Notes under the pieces: generated by a model
Told to the model about the DNA's origin: nothing
Databases searched by the model: none
What the model saw: only the letters and a program-made list of their open reading frames with translations
Source of the DNA: Magicicada septendecula
Lineage: Eukaryota; Arthropoda; Insecta; Hemiptera; Cicadidae
Length of the DNA: 64,000 nt
Assembly: GCA_034769895.1 (NCBI GenBank)
Contig: CM068367.1
Location: 115,676,573-115,740,572, forward strand
Direction of reading: 5' to 3'
In this document: piece by piece, positions 23,263 to 34,870 of the stretch
Layout of the letters: every line of letters starts with the position of its first letter
Numbering within the stretch: the first letter of the stretch is position 1
Made by a program: the position numbers and the translations under genes

Positions 23263-23336
<74 letters not shown>
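22985..23336 (+). repeat. Compound trinucleotide microsatellite
   Basis: Successive runs of ATA, AGA/AGG (about 23009-23234), ACA (23235-23263) and CTA (23264-23336). Each change of unit differs from the previous one by one base. Arg- and Thr-homopolymer reading frames here are artefacts. GA-rich sequence continues at 23400-23520. Confidence 0.97.
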
Positions 23337-23594
23337 AAGGAGAAGAAGTAAAAGCTGTTACTAGTATGAAAGTCTAGCACAGGGGAAAGTCTACAAAGAA
23401 AAGAGAGAGTGAGAGAGAGAGAGGCAGACAGACAGGCGGGCAAGCAGACAGACAGAGACAGAAATAGAAAAAGAGGTAAGGGAGGAGAAGAGAGAGAGAG
23501 CGACTGGGAAAGAGGAAAAAAAGAAAATGTATGTAGAGAGACGTTCTGTTATGCAAACATACCTCTTTGATCTAAATCTAGTAACGCGTATGCG

Positions 23595-23747
<153 letters not shown>

Positions 23748-23939
23748 GACAATTCGATGTGACAATAACGAAGTGAAGCCATAGCAACAACCAACCTGAA
23801 CACAAATATTCAACAAGATCAAAAACCAAGATGGCTGAGGATGGAAAAAATATTTAATTCCCGAAACACGTTCCAAGTAAGGAAACAGTATAAACAATAT
23901 ATCTTGATTGTACAATGGTAATAAATGTTCAATTTTATA

Positions 23940-24060
23940 TATATGTTGCAGCAGGTTTTTTGGGTACATCCGTGTATGTGATCCTTATATTGCTGACGTT
24001 TCGTTCCGTAATCCCGGAACATTTTCAAGGCGTACTGATGTTGATTTAACTAAGCTGCGC
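23940..24060 (-). repeat. Degenerate hammerhead-like module
   Basis: Minus strand 24030-23992 reads CCTTGAAAAT, a perfect 5-bp stem GTTCC/GGAAC, then GAAACGTCAGC. The first part is TTGAAAA where the core wants CTGANGA. No inverted partner was seen nearby. 24060-24420 holds nothing else recognisable. Confidence 0.45.
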
Positions 24061-24424
24061 GTTTTATATCTTATATACCGGAAACAAGGAGGAGCGGTTA
24101 ACGACAGAAATGATATACAAAATTAGCGACAACTTGGAAATTCCTAACTAACAGTTCACAAATTTACAAACAACATATGGCCACAACACACTCACCCCCA
24201 CGCCCTAACCCTCCAAAATATAATACGCTGAGCCGAAACAGCAAACACACACACACTGTATTATATTCATTTTGTAAAAAATATATGAAAACATGAACTT
24301 ACAACAAGTGAATGGCATTACAGAAACATCTCGCTTGCAGATTAGCGAGAGACGCCAGTAGATATACTCATGGATGGATGTAACCAAATATTATACAGAT
24401 ACAGTAAACATGTGTATATTCTGG

Positions 24425-24866
24425 AGCGACATTTTGTTTCGCGACAGAACCGTTTCGACCCTTTATAACTTCGAACCGTAAAGCGTCGCTTCGTTGGAGA
24501 GAGGCTTGTGATATTTTTTTACGACAAAACAATTTCTCGTCAGCTGTTTTTAACCTGAAAAAGTGTGTGGTTCGTTTATTCGTGACAGTCATTAAAATAG
24601 AAGGCATGGACTAGGTAAGTGTAATATAAACTCCCCGTTTTGTGTGGTTAGAATCCAGCGCATGCGCAGTTTAAAAGGTCGCAAGCTGTTTTGGTGCGAG
24701 TAGATGAAAGGAGCTTCGTCTTCGGTCTCAAGGGGCCTCGCCAGACCTGTAGACAATGTCGTAACAAGTGTGTGGCGCTTTATAGATCCTCGTGGCAGTA
24801 GAGTCATCCGCGACGCTTCGCGACAGAATGCGCCAAACGGTTCTGTTGCGAAACAAAATGTCGCTT
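24425..24866. mobile_element. Non-autonomous element with 31-bp terminal inverted repeats
   Basis: AGCGACATTTTGTTTCGCGA plus CAGAACCGTTT at 24425-24455 pairs with 24835-24866 with about one mismatch. The inner parts also share AAGCGTCGC. The right end is followed by TGTACGGCCGGCCTAA, which could be the true terminus of a PIF/Harbinger-style element, but the left end lacks the matching part and I see no target duplication. Opposing ORFs (24592-24945, 24704-24964) simply cross the TIRs. Confidence 0.6.
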
Positions 24867-25413
24867 CAATGTACGGCCGGCCTAAAGCTTCAACAAATTC
24901 AGCCACCTTGTCCCATTTTACGCTATTAATATTACTTCTCTCCACGTTTGCTTCTCCACGTTAAAGTTAACCCTCCGTTTGTAGGGATTTTAATAAAATT
25001 TAGTTCACATAAATCTTTAATTTAGTAATAATTTGTTTTGACACAAATTACCGCAAACGTAAAACCAACGTGGCGATGGTGAAAATTTAATGGAAAACAA
25101 AGAAACGGATCTGTGGAGACAAACAAAACCAGTCTGCTGATTAAAATGTTTCTCGAAAGAAAAGCAACCTTGTTTGTTTAGGACAGCTGGCAAATTGAAG
25201 AAGCAAATTAAAGTGTGTTAGCGAAAGAAAGAGAGGGATATACAAATACAGAGCAGAGGCACGTCACTCCATTTATCTAGCAGAACCGAAAACATTATTT
25301 TCCTCAATGAATTTATCAAGCAACGACTGTAAGAAGGAGGTCCTTGCAATTTTGACGTTTGTGTACGGGAATAATGAAATTCACAACTTATAGATCCGAT
25401 CGATTCTTTATAT

Positions 25414-26004
25414 TGTTACGATAGTCTAACTGATCGTCGTATGGTACAGTGGAAAACAAAATACAAGACACCAATGAAGTCACTAATCGCCAACTTTAAT
25501 TAATCACAACTAACAGTTTGAAATCAACAAGTTATTCAACAAGATTATACTCGTGCAGTAATTCAGTTAAATTTGTTCACACACAATAATGATGTCAACT
25601 AATAGAGTCCCGCATAATTACAACACAATAACGCTTCGCCACAATACTTCGAACATCACTTAAATAAATCGCCACTTAAACGCACTGAGTAATCGCTCGA
25701 CGTCAACTGAAACTGAGGGTCGCTGAATGCTTATATTTATACCCTGCTGAGATTCCAGAATAATCTGACACTTCGGATGACGTGTTAAACAAACAGGGGC
25801 TCTCGGACCCACTAGAAACAGTGACCTTGAACTCAGTATGCTGACCGCGTGGTCTGGAATAGTCTCGATTGTTGACACATGATAAGTGTCACATAATCTT
25901 CTTTTTATCACAAAGCAGCAGCAAATTTACGCACACACACACATTACAGCTGGACTCTACTGGGATAGCTGAGTTACTTGTAGAACGTTCCGTATTACGT
26001 AACA
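25414..26004 (-). mobile_element. Solo LTR with 4-bp target duplication
   Basis: Starts TGTTACG and ends CGTAACA, flanked on both sides by ATAT (25410-25413 and 26005-26008). Length 591 bp with no internal region. On the minus strand GGGTATAAATATAAGC followed by TTTCAGTTG gives a TATA box and an initiator-like site, which sets the orientation as minus. It is probably the product of LTR-LTR recombination of a Ty3/gypsy-like element. Confidence 0.75.
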
Positions 26005-26009
26005 ATATG

Positions 26010-26690
26010 TATCACTTACAAAACTGTTCTTCTTGTCCTATAAGATCTATCGAGGTCAAGCCACACAATTTCACATTGGCGTCACGGTAACGATTTTACT
26101 GCATTTCGATAAATAAAGTTGCAGTCATGAGAAGTAAAACGTAACGATAAATCGAATCACACTTGCGTGCTCACAAACACACACCCAATTATTACTAAAC
26201 TATAAAAAACCGAGAAATATAATAGTAAATAATAATATTATATGTCTGAACGTACGTGTGATTTTGAAAATATATATTACAATCTTCACTGCCGTCTCAC
26301 AGATACCGAAATCCACTTCTTGCAAACACGCCGTCATCCCCTTTCAATCCTTTTTCACAGTTAGTATTGAAAACAACATCATCCTACTAATTTTGTAGCT
26401 TGTTTGTCAAATTCGCGTTGTCACTTTCACATCATTACTGAAATCCTATCGTTCATTGTTTGTCCCATTGTATAGACATATTGTCAAAAATATCCGACTC
26501 GTAACGCGATTTGATCCTTTCTCTATTTCACAAACTTGATCCTAGAAAAAAGTTCTGACTTACAGAACTGACACTCGGGTTGACAATAGTAGAACAAAAC
26601 AAATGTTTAGGACGATAGAAATGAGTATACTGAGGACAATAACTGCTGGAAGAAAGAGACGTGACAGAATAGAAAATAATGACAAAAGAC
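26010..26690. other. No recognised feature
   Basis: AT-rich DNA with short ORFs only. 24890-25409 is likewise empty of recognisable features. Confidence 0.5.
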
Positions 26691-26694
26691 AGCA

Positions 26695-26930
26695 GTGTCA
26701 AGTACAGGATGTAGTCAGAAGATGAAAGAGAGAATGGAGTGACCATGTTGACAGAGCAAGCAACGACAGACTAGTAAAAAAGTAAAAAATTCTAGACCGT
26801 TGTGAAAAAGGAATACTGGCTGGTCAAAGAAGAGATGGACGGGAAACTCGGAATCGATCTCTACTGAGCTCCCTTGATCTGTGAAGAGAAACCGGCGATT
26901 AATCCGACATAAGAAGAAGACGATCCTAGA
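26695..26930 (+). pseudogene. LINE C-terminal fragment
   Basis: The plus strand, with frame changes, reads EWSDHVDRASNDRLVK, RNTGWSKKRWTGNSES, then KRNRRLIRHKKK. It matches the C-terminal pattern of the LINE at 17690-18010 (W-x-x-H, then RP-like and RW). It ends in AAGAAGAAGA, the beginning of a trinucleotide tail. Confidence 0.65.
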
Positions 26931-26939
26931 ACAATTACA

Positions 26940-28360
26940 AAATTATAAAGCTTGAATAAATTTAAAGTTTTTGTGTAACGAAAAACAGGACAGTATTTGT
27001 TGTTCGTCATGAAAAGTCAATGAATTACGGGAAATCAACACGTATATTTATAGCTATAAAATTATTCGATGTGTATTTCTGATAAAATATTTTCATACGT
27101 TTATTTTCCCATGAGAGAAGGAGCTTCCATGTCCGTCAGTTAGCCATATAAAACAGTTTGTGTGTGTGTGTGTGTGTGTCACAAGAGAGATCCTAACGCG
27201 GCCCGCTTCTACGTAACGAATTCATAAATATTTAAAAGGAAAATCATTACATGTGAAAAGTAGGGACGGGGCGAGAGAAAAGCAAACTCTGGGGAGCGAC
27301 AGATAGCTGGGCTTCTCTCCCTCACACCGTCGACACTCTCCCTCCCTTGGGGTAATTGTTAGTTTGTCGCAGGCACTAAGCAATTACGTAAACTTCTACG
27401 TGTATGTGTGAGGCACACGGTGACGCTTGTTGCAAAAAGTGGAAATGTTTTTTTCAAAACAAGATTTTGTGGTGAAGAGGGAAAACACGGGTTTTCACTC
27501 GTGGAAATAGAAATTATTTTAATGAGAAATTGTGTTTTAAGGGAAATTAAATTATTTGAAATCGTGTTAGTCCCGTGAAGCTTTCATAAATAAACGATTC
27601 CACGGAAACTGTATAAAAGAGGGTATTGCAATATTTGTGACGTAAATGAAAAATTTTATTAGTGGTATATGGTGTTAGAAATTTTAATATTTCGGTTTTA
27701 CACAAATCTAAGGCAGTAAGTTGTTAGTCAAGTTACGACGTCTGGTCGGATTATACGGTGACTGTAACAACGGCAGTAGAGTGTGGACACAGGTTTTAAT
27801 TAAATATAACAAAATTGGCAGCGGACGTTTCAATATTTCTTCCTAATAAGTTTGTTTACCTTCGTTTCCTTATCTTATATCTGAATATGTCTTGTAATCG
27901 AACAGAATACAGTAACTTCCTTTTTTTCTCCTTCACTAAACCATGAAGACAGAACTAGCTGACCGATAATCCTGTCCGAACCAAATAGTCTTAGCATTGC
28001 TTAATAGAAAGTCGATCAAAGTAATTATTTCTAAATATTGACACATTTTACTTCAAACATAATTTTGAGTTGGAAGAGACAGGATCTTTCCCTCACGTGG
28101 TTATTAAATTTGTGACTTAGATTTTTGAGTTCAATAAAGGCGTAAGCAATTTAGAAAATTGTACATCAAATTTAAATAGGTACTTGGATCTGTACAAACG
28201 CCTAACGATTTTATTTATATAGCTTGTTACTGTTTGACATGCCAACTATCATGAATCCCGTAGCCAACTAAGAAGGCCCATTTAAACAAGTACCCATAGC
28301 CAGCACGATGTAAGCTGGGCTCTATGTATAGCACAGACCAATCAGCACCAAGTATCTGGT
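26940..28360. other. Mostly unrecognised; one dispersed-repeat fragment
   Basis: 27225-27265 (ATATTTAAAAGGAAAATCAT then ACATGTGAAAAG) resembles the repeat at 28.9 and 33.3 kb. A (GT)n run lies at 27160-27179. Nothing else is recognised. Confidence 0.5.
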
Positions 28361-28364
28361 TTTA

Positions 28365-28500
28365 CACTGTAGATGGGCTCCGATAGTGAGGCCGAAACGT
28401 CTGGTTTTACCGCCATCAGACCACGGCCTAATAACTCGGCTAACGCTTGCTCTAATAACATTGACTCCGGCCGTGAAAGCCTTAGAGCAAAAGAAGAAGA
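28365..28500 (+). repeat. Hammerhead-module remnant
   Basis: Plus strand GATAGTGAGGCCGAAACGTC then TGGTTTTACC, AGACCACGGCCTAATAACTC and finally GACTCCGGCCGTGAAAGCCT. The 3' half matches the module at 17.2 and 22.2 kb closely; the CTGATGA part is lost (CTCCGATAG). Confidence 0.6.
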
Positions 28501-28867
28501 TCTATTTAATAAAGACTGTTACTAAAAACCTGAGGGTTCGAAAAAATTGTGTACACCCGTTACATCTGTATAAAGGCTAGTTCACATCAAGCAAAGCTAG
28601 TTCTTTTACTTGAGAATTTCGTGCCATCATCCTATGTAAGTAATCTGACGTCAAACTGAGCGAAACGCTATTAGATCGCGGAAGCGGCAAAAGACAGCAA
28701 TAAAATATAAAAACCTTTGCTATTAAAATCCAAGAGCCCAGTTTGCAAAACAAAACCAAACAAATTTTTAAATAATTTAAATATGTTTGACGTTAACGTA
28801 ACCGATTTTCGTTGAAGCGACGAAAGTCTTGCCAAATTTATTTCGATCTTGCCAAGTTTTGCGTGTA

Positions 28868-29500
28868 TCTTCTCCAATAGTAAATGTATAATATATTCGT
28901 CACAATTTGACACGCGACAGACCCATGTTAGCTAAGGGGGGAGGGGGGGATGTCTCACAGCTAAGATGCTAACGTGCCAGCTTCTACATAAATATAACGA
29001 CTGCACAAAACTTAAAAGGAAAATCATAACTTGTGAAAAGAAACTGGCGACGATGAGCGCGACGCGACTCCGGGGAGCAACAGGAGGAGTGAAAAACATA
29101 ACACCGCCTAACACGTTTCATCCCTCCCACGGGGTGGGTGTTACCTTGTCGACGACGCTACCCGAATACGTAACGTGTCACACGAGCGAAATATACGGAC
29201 ATTAAAAGGAGAAAAACAAAATAATATCACTCGAAAATATGTAAGTAAAATAATAACATGTAAAGAATTTTATAAGGAGGGTGGAGAGACTACTGAGGTA
29301 AACGGTGTTGGAGGTTAACATTTCGAAGTCAAAGTATTTTGATGAAACTATTCAAACCATGCGGTATCCTGATATTATTATTACTACTTGCCGGTACAAA
29401 ACGATATTATTTTTTTTATCTTACTATGTTAACTATCCAAAAACAGTTTGTTCTAAATCAATAAAATTAGTATATTAAAAAAAATTTATTATATTACTTA
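28868..29500 (+). repeat. Dispersed repeat, copy 1 (partner at 33.3 kb)
   Basis: Shares with 33279-33850, in the same order, ATTCGTCACAATTTGACACG, AAAAGGAAAATCATAAC, CACGTTTCATCCCTCCCA, CGCTACCCGAATACGTAAC and TTAACATTTCGAAG. Copies are about 75-85% alike by eye. Both are followed by a minus-strand LINE end. No coding function seen. Confidence 0.7.
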
Positions 29501-29789
29501 ATTAACTTATTTAGTTTTGGGTGCACCATAAGGCTTCACAGAGTGTGATATGATACTTTAGCGGTGTCAAATCTAATGACGGTTGACATGCATGTTCGAT
29601 GTGGACACGTGCAGTTATACAATTTTTTACATAAGTAGTCATGTGTCCTCCTGCGTGTGAGGAAAAATACTATAATTATCACTAACCAATATATTACATT
29701 TTATCAGACAATATAAATACTTGTGAGCACTAAAAATAAAAATAAAAATAAAATCATTTGAAAGTCACTTAATCATCATCAACATCTTC

Positions 29790-30720
29790 AACAATGATTA
29801 ACCAAAAATGGTTTGTTCCGGTCCCAAGCAGATAGACTGGAGCCGGTCTCTCCAACGATTCTTCGTAGAAGAAGAATGCCACACACCTCTCTGTCCGTGC
29901 TTCCGGCTTACAAATCTATAGTTATTTGGGGATGCGCCAGTCATATATTCGGTTATGATGTTCTAACCATTTTAGCCAGTATTGGGCAATCCTATCGAGC
30001 ACACTCACAGTAGTCAGTTCCTGCCGTACGTCTACATTTCGTCTGCGATCTTGAAGAGCGTCTGACAAATCTCATTTCGGCCGCCTGAATACGACTGGCC
30101 TAGGATTTCGTTAAAGTTGAATTTTGTCTAAACTTGTGTTGCTACCACTAATACTCACTTACACTTCCATGAGCGCTTTCAAGCCTCTCGGCTCATCTTC
30201 GGATGGAAACAACCATCTGAAGGTTGTTTCCATCTGAAGATGAGCCGAGAGGCTTGAAAGCGCTCATGGAAGTGTAAGCTAATATTAGTGGTAGCAACAA
30301 AAGTTTAGAAAAAGTTATAGTTCAACTCTCAGACCCATAGAGAAGGGTAGGGAGGGCACACTCCGTAGAATTCAGGCGTGTTTCTTTACTCTTGACTTTA
30401 GAGTTCTCCTGATGGTCCCACACATATAGTTGAACTTACTTCTTCACCACATGACCGTTTGCAATGCAAGACACATTACAGCCCAGATATTCAAGAATAC
30501 TGACCTGCTCCAGAACAGTACCATCTACAACACGTTTTACTCAACGGAAAGCCATCACCGTGGTCTTCAATGTGGAGATATGTAATCCGAAATACTTGCG
30601 GATCCGACTCACTGAGTGCACAGCCATCTGCAAGGAAGTTTCCGAGTTCGTCATGATTACTGTCATCGGTCATCAGCAAATAACAATGTGTCAAGTTAGA
30701 TCGCGTTAGATGTTTTTGAA
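29790..30720 (-). pseudogene. LINE C-terminal fragment interrupted by a palindromic element
   Basis: The minus strand matches the LINE fragment at 54535-54993 throughout (for example CCAGTATTGGGCAATCC and CAGGCGTGTTTCTTTACT), giving the same C-terminal region in which EWTLTKGQ-like and RFLR-type motifs are found there. The 3' end is a short CATCATCAACATC tail on the plus strand. The match is split at 30122-30313 by an insertion and picks up again immediately after it. Many stops and indels; non-functional. Confidence 0.75.
30122..30313. mobile_element. Palindromic element C with hammerhead-like core, inserted in a LINE
   Basis: Arms of about 88 bp are inverted copies. Plus strand 30234-30259 reads CTGAAGA, T, stem II GAGCC/GGCTT with loop GAGA, then GAAA, followed by GCGCTCATGG. 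The left arm has CCGAAGA instead. The flanks GTTAAAGTTGAA (30110-30121) and GTTATAGTTCAA (30314-30325) are a 12-bp target duplication with two mismatches, proven by comparison with the uninterrupted LINE at 54.86 kb. Length 192 bp. Confidence 0.8.
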
Positions 30721-30729
30721 ATAACTGTA

Positions 30730-33270
30730 TAATACGGGTCATAGACGTAACGATTTGTGTAGTTGATTTATTTATTTTTTTTAACCACTCAAGATTCTAA
30801 GTAAGAAGGTAACGTGGTATAGATACAGTTATGAGGAGGGAAGGTAGGGGATATGCTTAATAGTTAGACGTCATCGGTTGTATAATAAATTAAATGTTAA
30901 AGAAGCGAGCAGAAAATAATTGTGATGGGTCACTGGGAAAATAATAAAATATACCATAAGAAATATTTGGCTGTTAAAGTGCCAAAATTTGAGATAAATT
31001 TGTCAAACGAAAACTACTACACATACGGCAGAGGAGCGAAAGTAAAGTCAGATTTCGCTTCAGCAAACCTGCAGTGCGAACTAAATTTAATAGCGCATGT
31101 GAGCGGTGATAGTAATTCGAGTTGACATTGAGTGGTTATCGGCGGCAGGCCGTTGGATAGATTGCCGGGCTTTGACTAAACAATTGATTTCCTCCCTTGT
31201 CCACCTGGCGTCGATATATTTATTCATATATTCTCCGGCCCCTTGGGCAAAACAAAACATGTTTGATCGACGTTTTCTACCACGACAAGTCGTCCGTTAC
31301 TACCTACAACAAGGCATACGGTGTGACCCATTTGTTTCTCAAAATTTTTAACTTTAACGGAGACCTAAATACATTCGTGTCACGTGGTACCAGTTCGCAG
31401 TAGCCACTGGTATATTCTAGCCGCGTTTCAGTAAAAACTAAGAAAAATTAAATCATTTGCGTGTAAACTTTTTTAGGGTAGACCACCTCTAATTAACTAA
31501 GAATTAAGGAGCTTATTTTCAAAACAGCCTTTGTTTGTTTATTCTTCTGAATTTCTGGAATAGTAAAGGCCAAAAAATTTTGGCAAGGAAAAATCTTTGC
31601 ACATAACCCTATACATATTTTTAACATATCTCTTAAACTGTTAACTGTGCTCTACTAAACATAAACACTTGCAAGCTACCAGTTTCTTATAATTAATTTA
31701 ATTAATTTGGACAAGAGACGTTTTAAAGCTAAAGAGCGAACTTAAACATTTAAATTTAAATTAAAGTTTAAAATGTTACAAGCTGTTCTTGAAATTATTC
31801 ATAACGTAGAAATGAACACAATTTTTATTGTTTTTTCCCACAGCAGCTAGAGCGATTGCCAATTTAAAACTAAAGTGGCCACTCCCAGATTAAAACTCCA
31901 ATGGATTACGAGACATTTAGAAACTAAAGAGGGGTATCTTCTCTCACTAAATGAAAGCCGCCATTCTTGGCTGGACGAGAACCAATTTCATTCCGAATCC
32001 AACCTAACGAAACCCAAACACAACCCAGTCCGCCCAAAACCCAAAATCCAAACGCAACCCAACCCACTAAAAACCAAAACCCAAAATCGCAAAAGAAAGA
32101 TTTTATCTATTTAAAAGACATTTTAGTTCAAACAAATGGAAGTTTTACACGGAGAAATGCATAAGGAATTTATAGGCCTCCAGATCAAAATCTAGATTTC
32201 GACCTCGGACAGACAAAGGACGGCTTAAAGCTAGGCTCCTCAAGTAGCTGTAAGCAGCTGCTTACATTTCGCTTATTGATATGCTCTTCAATTCTTTAGT
32301 TTTTATTTCGTTTTCCATGCTATGAATATGAAATCTACTATAGAGTTATTTAAAAGTAGACAAAACTCAATTTTTACGTTACAGTTAATGTATTACGCTG
32401 TGCATTCTTAGTTCGACTGGATTCTATAATCTTGTTTCCTTTTCTTTTTTTAGAAATGCTTAATTTTTCCTCACAAAAGTGAACAGATATTTTCAAGGAA
32501 AAATCAAAATGTTCATAAGCTCTTACAAAATGTAAAGTTATGCAGGATTTACGTTAAGAAATCTTGTATTATTGTCTAAAGTAAAAGACGAATTTACAGA
32601 AACGTGGAATCTCAACACAGCCGCTTTCAGGAAAAATGCTTAATGACACTGAGCCATTGCGGCCATTATGCGATGCACATGTTAAAGAATAAATGCTACT
32701 TGCATGGAGCTTTACTGGAACACTTTTTATACTTGAATTTACTCCCTTAAATTGGTGGTACACCTTTGGACAAAATATATCTCTATTAATAAGTTTTTCT
32801 TCCATGTTTTGCGACTACTTATGTACACTGGCCTCAGTCATATAATTTTGAACGATATAACAGACGAAAAATACCATAATTAACGTAGCGGTACAAGGTA
32901 TACACCGCATGACGTGATAAAGATGTACACTATCAGAGACAGCTAAACGCCAATGACAACGAAATCAACTAAAAACAGTGTAGTTAAATAGTTCGCAATA
33001 AACTTTATGGATGGTAAAATTTGATAAACAGAGAATAAAACGTTTTAGTAATTAATTTATTACTAAATTAAATAATTTGTCGTTAGTTTGGGGGGAAAAT
33101 ATTATATTTCACACAAGACAAAGAAGCAATTATTAATAAACGTTCACCATTAAAATGCAGAGTAAAATCAATGTCGTTTTTGATAATGTAGATGTATTTG
33201 CGTTGACGAATGTTATTTTTAGTTAAAGCGCAAAAATTGTTATCTGATTTATTCCGATAACACAACTTTT
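30730..33270. other. No recognised gene
   Basis: AT-rich sequence with short ORFs of no recognisable family. 31985-32090 is a CCCAAA-rich low-complexity stretch. Confidence 0.5.
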
Positions 33271-33278
33271 GCATTTAT

Positions 33279-33850
33279 TTTCTTCAGTAGTAAGTTTACG
33301 AATTCGTCACAATTTGACACGTGAGAGACCAACTCGTCTCATAAGAGACCTACTAACAGGAGGTAACCCCTCCTACGCATAACGACTGCACAAATATTTA
33401 AAAGGAAAATCATAACATGTGAAAAGAAAACGAGGGTGAGAGAGACTCTGGAGATTAACAGGAGGGGGACAAACATAACACCACCTAACACGTTTCATCC
33501 CTCCCAGGGGGTATGTTACCATGTCGACGTCGCTACCCGAATACGTAACTTATATTAAGGCAAGAAAAGGCATTAAGGAGAGAAAAACAAATCAAATCGC
33601 TTAATAATACATTTGACACATAAGACGTTATTTTTAGAAGAAATTTTGAAATAGATGCTGAGAAAATTTGTTTGAAAAGAGAAAACAATATTAAAAATTA
33701 ACATTTCGAAGCCAACGTTCCAATAAAATCAATAAGAAAAACGGTAATCTGGAATTCTTGTTATTTCTTGTCACAGACAAGACGAATTAAATTTTGGATT
33801 TTCTTACGTTATTTACTCAAAAGGATTTAGTTCTAAGGACTACACAAACT
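33279..33850 (+). repeat. Dispersed repeat, copy 2 (partner at 28.9 kb)
   Basis: Collinear with 28868-29500. The order of conserved blocks is the same, with small indels. It is followed, as in the other copy, by a minus-strand LINE end. Confidence 0.7.
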
Positions 33851-33889
33851 CATGTAAAATGTAACTAATAAGCTTATGAAATACAATGG

Positions 33890-34450
33890 TATTACTTCAT
33901 CATCATCACATCTCCACTTCACGGATTAAGCTGCACTGCCTGTTCCGGAAATTATCTCGTCCTCGGGCGCCCCACTCTACGATACCCTGTGGGTTTATAA
34001 TTCAAGGCAAGTTTAGGAAGGCGAACTTACCTCATTCTTCCCAAATGCTTACACCAGTAGGCCTTGAATTCCGTAATTCTACCCTATAATTTAAAAATTT
34101 GTAATTATCGCCTTATCTGTGCATTATTTATTCTGTCTCGTAACGGGCACAGATTGACCAATCTGAGAAATTTCATTTCTGCTGATGTAACTTTCCCTCT
34201 GTCTCTTTGTGAAAGTACCCGTGTCTCACTCCCATGCAGCGCCACCGGTTCAGCCATAGCCTTATAAAACTTAAGCTTTAGTGTCTTTCCTAGTTTTTTA
34301 TTTTAAGATTCTATGGATAGCCCTACATATATGTTTAAACGTATTACGTTTATTTTCACAATCACAATGAACTGCGGGAGATATTTCGCATCCAAGATAA
34401 TTGAAACTGGATACCTGCTCTAAGATGTTTCCATTTACAATGTAGCTTTG
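33890..34450 (-). pseudogene. LINE C-terminal fragment
   Basis: The minus strand reads, around 34270-34105, YKAMAEPVALHGSETRVLSQ then KVTSAEMKFLRLVNLCPLRD and INNAQIRR. This is the typical post-RT sequence of non-LTR elements (xLxYGSExWxL, then AEMxFLRxV, then DxIxNxxIR). A CATCATCATCACAT tail at 33898-33912 marks its 3' end. The family differs from the LINE at 29.8 kb. Confidence 0.75.
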
Positions 34451-34595
34451 TAATTAGTGGACACTTAATTAGTGGACACTTCCCTCTAAAAGCCATTGGT
34501 ATTACTTATATAAATTTAAAATGTAATGAAATGAGGCAAGAAATTTTGTAGTCAGTGTCCACCATGTAACTGTCAAAGCTCTGAGCGGAGACGAG

Positions 34596-34870
34596 ATGCC
34601 GACTGTTCAAATTATTAATTTCATTATGGGAAATATGGAACTGAATATTATGAGTATACTCGACAGGATCGCCCAGTATCGGCTGAATTGGTGGGAACAC
34701 CTTTGCCGAATGGATGACTGCCACATCCCCAAACAACTCTGGAACCAAAGCCGAGGGTACGGAGAGGTGTGGGACATCCGAGGAAGCGCTGGAGTGACCA
34801 GCTCTAATCTTTGCCTATTTGAGACCGGAACAAACCATCCTTGGTTTCATCCGTGAAGATGATGATTATG
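34596..34870 (+). pseudogene. LINE C-terminal fragment, 54.5-kb family
   Basis: The plus strand reads MSILDRIAQYRLNWWEHLCR then MDDCHIPKQLWN, nearly identical to the minus-strand copy at 54535-54741. It ends with a GATGATGATTATGACGA tail. RT domain absent. Confidence 0.8.

Noticed and set aside
22960..23364. Arg- and Thr-homopolymer ORF of 134 codons, with a Phe/Leu ORF on the other strand
   Set aside because: Entirely trinucleotide microsatellite.
24592..24945. 117-codon minus-strand ORF crossing the TIR element
   Set aside because: It runs through the terminal inverted repeats and unrelated flank; no recognisable family.
31985..32090. CCCAAA-rich stretch as interstitial telomere
   Set aside because: The units are irregular (CCCAAA, ACCCA, CCAAA) and do not form CCTAA or another telomeric repeat.
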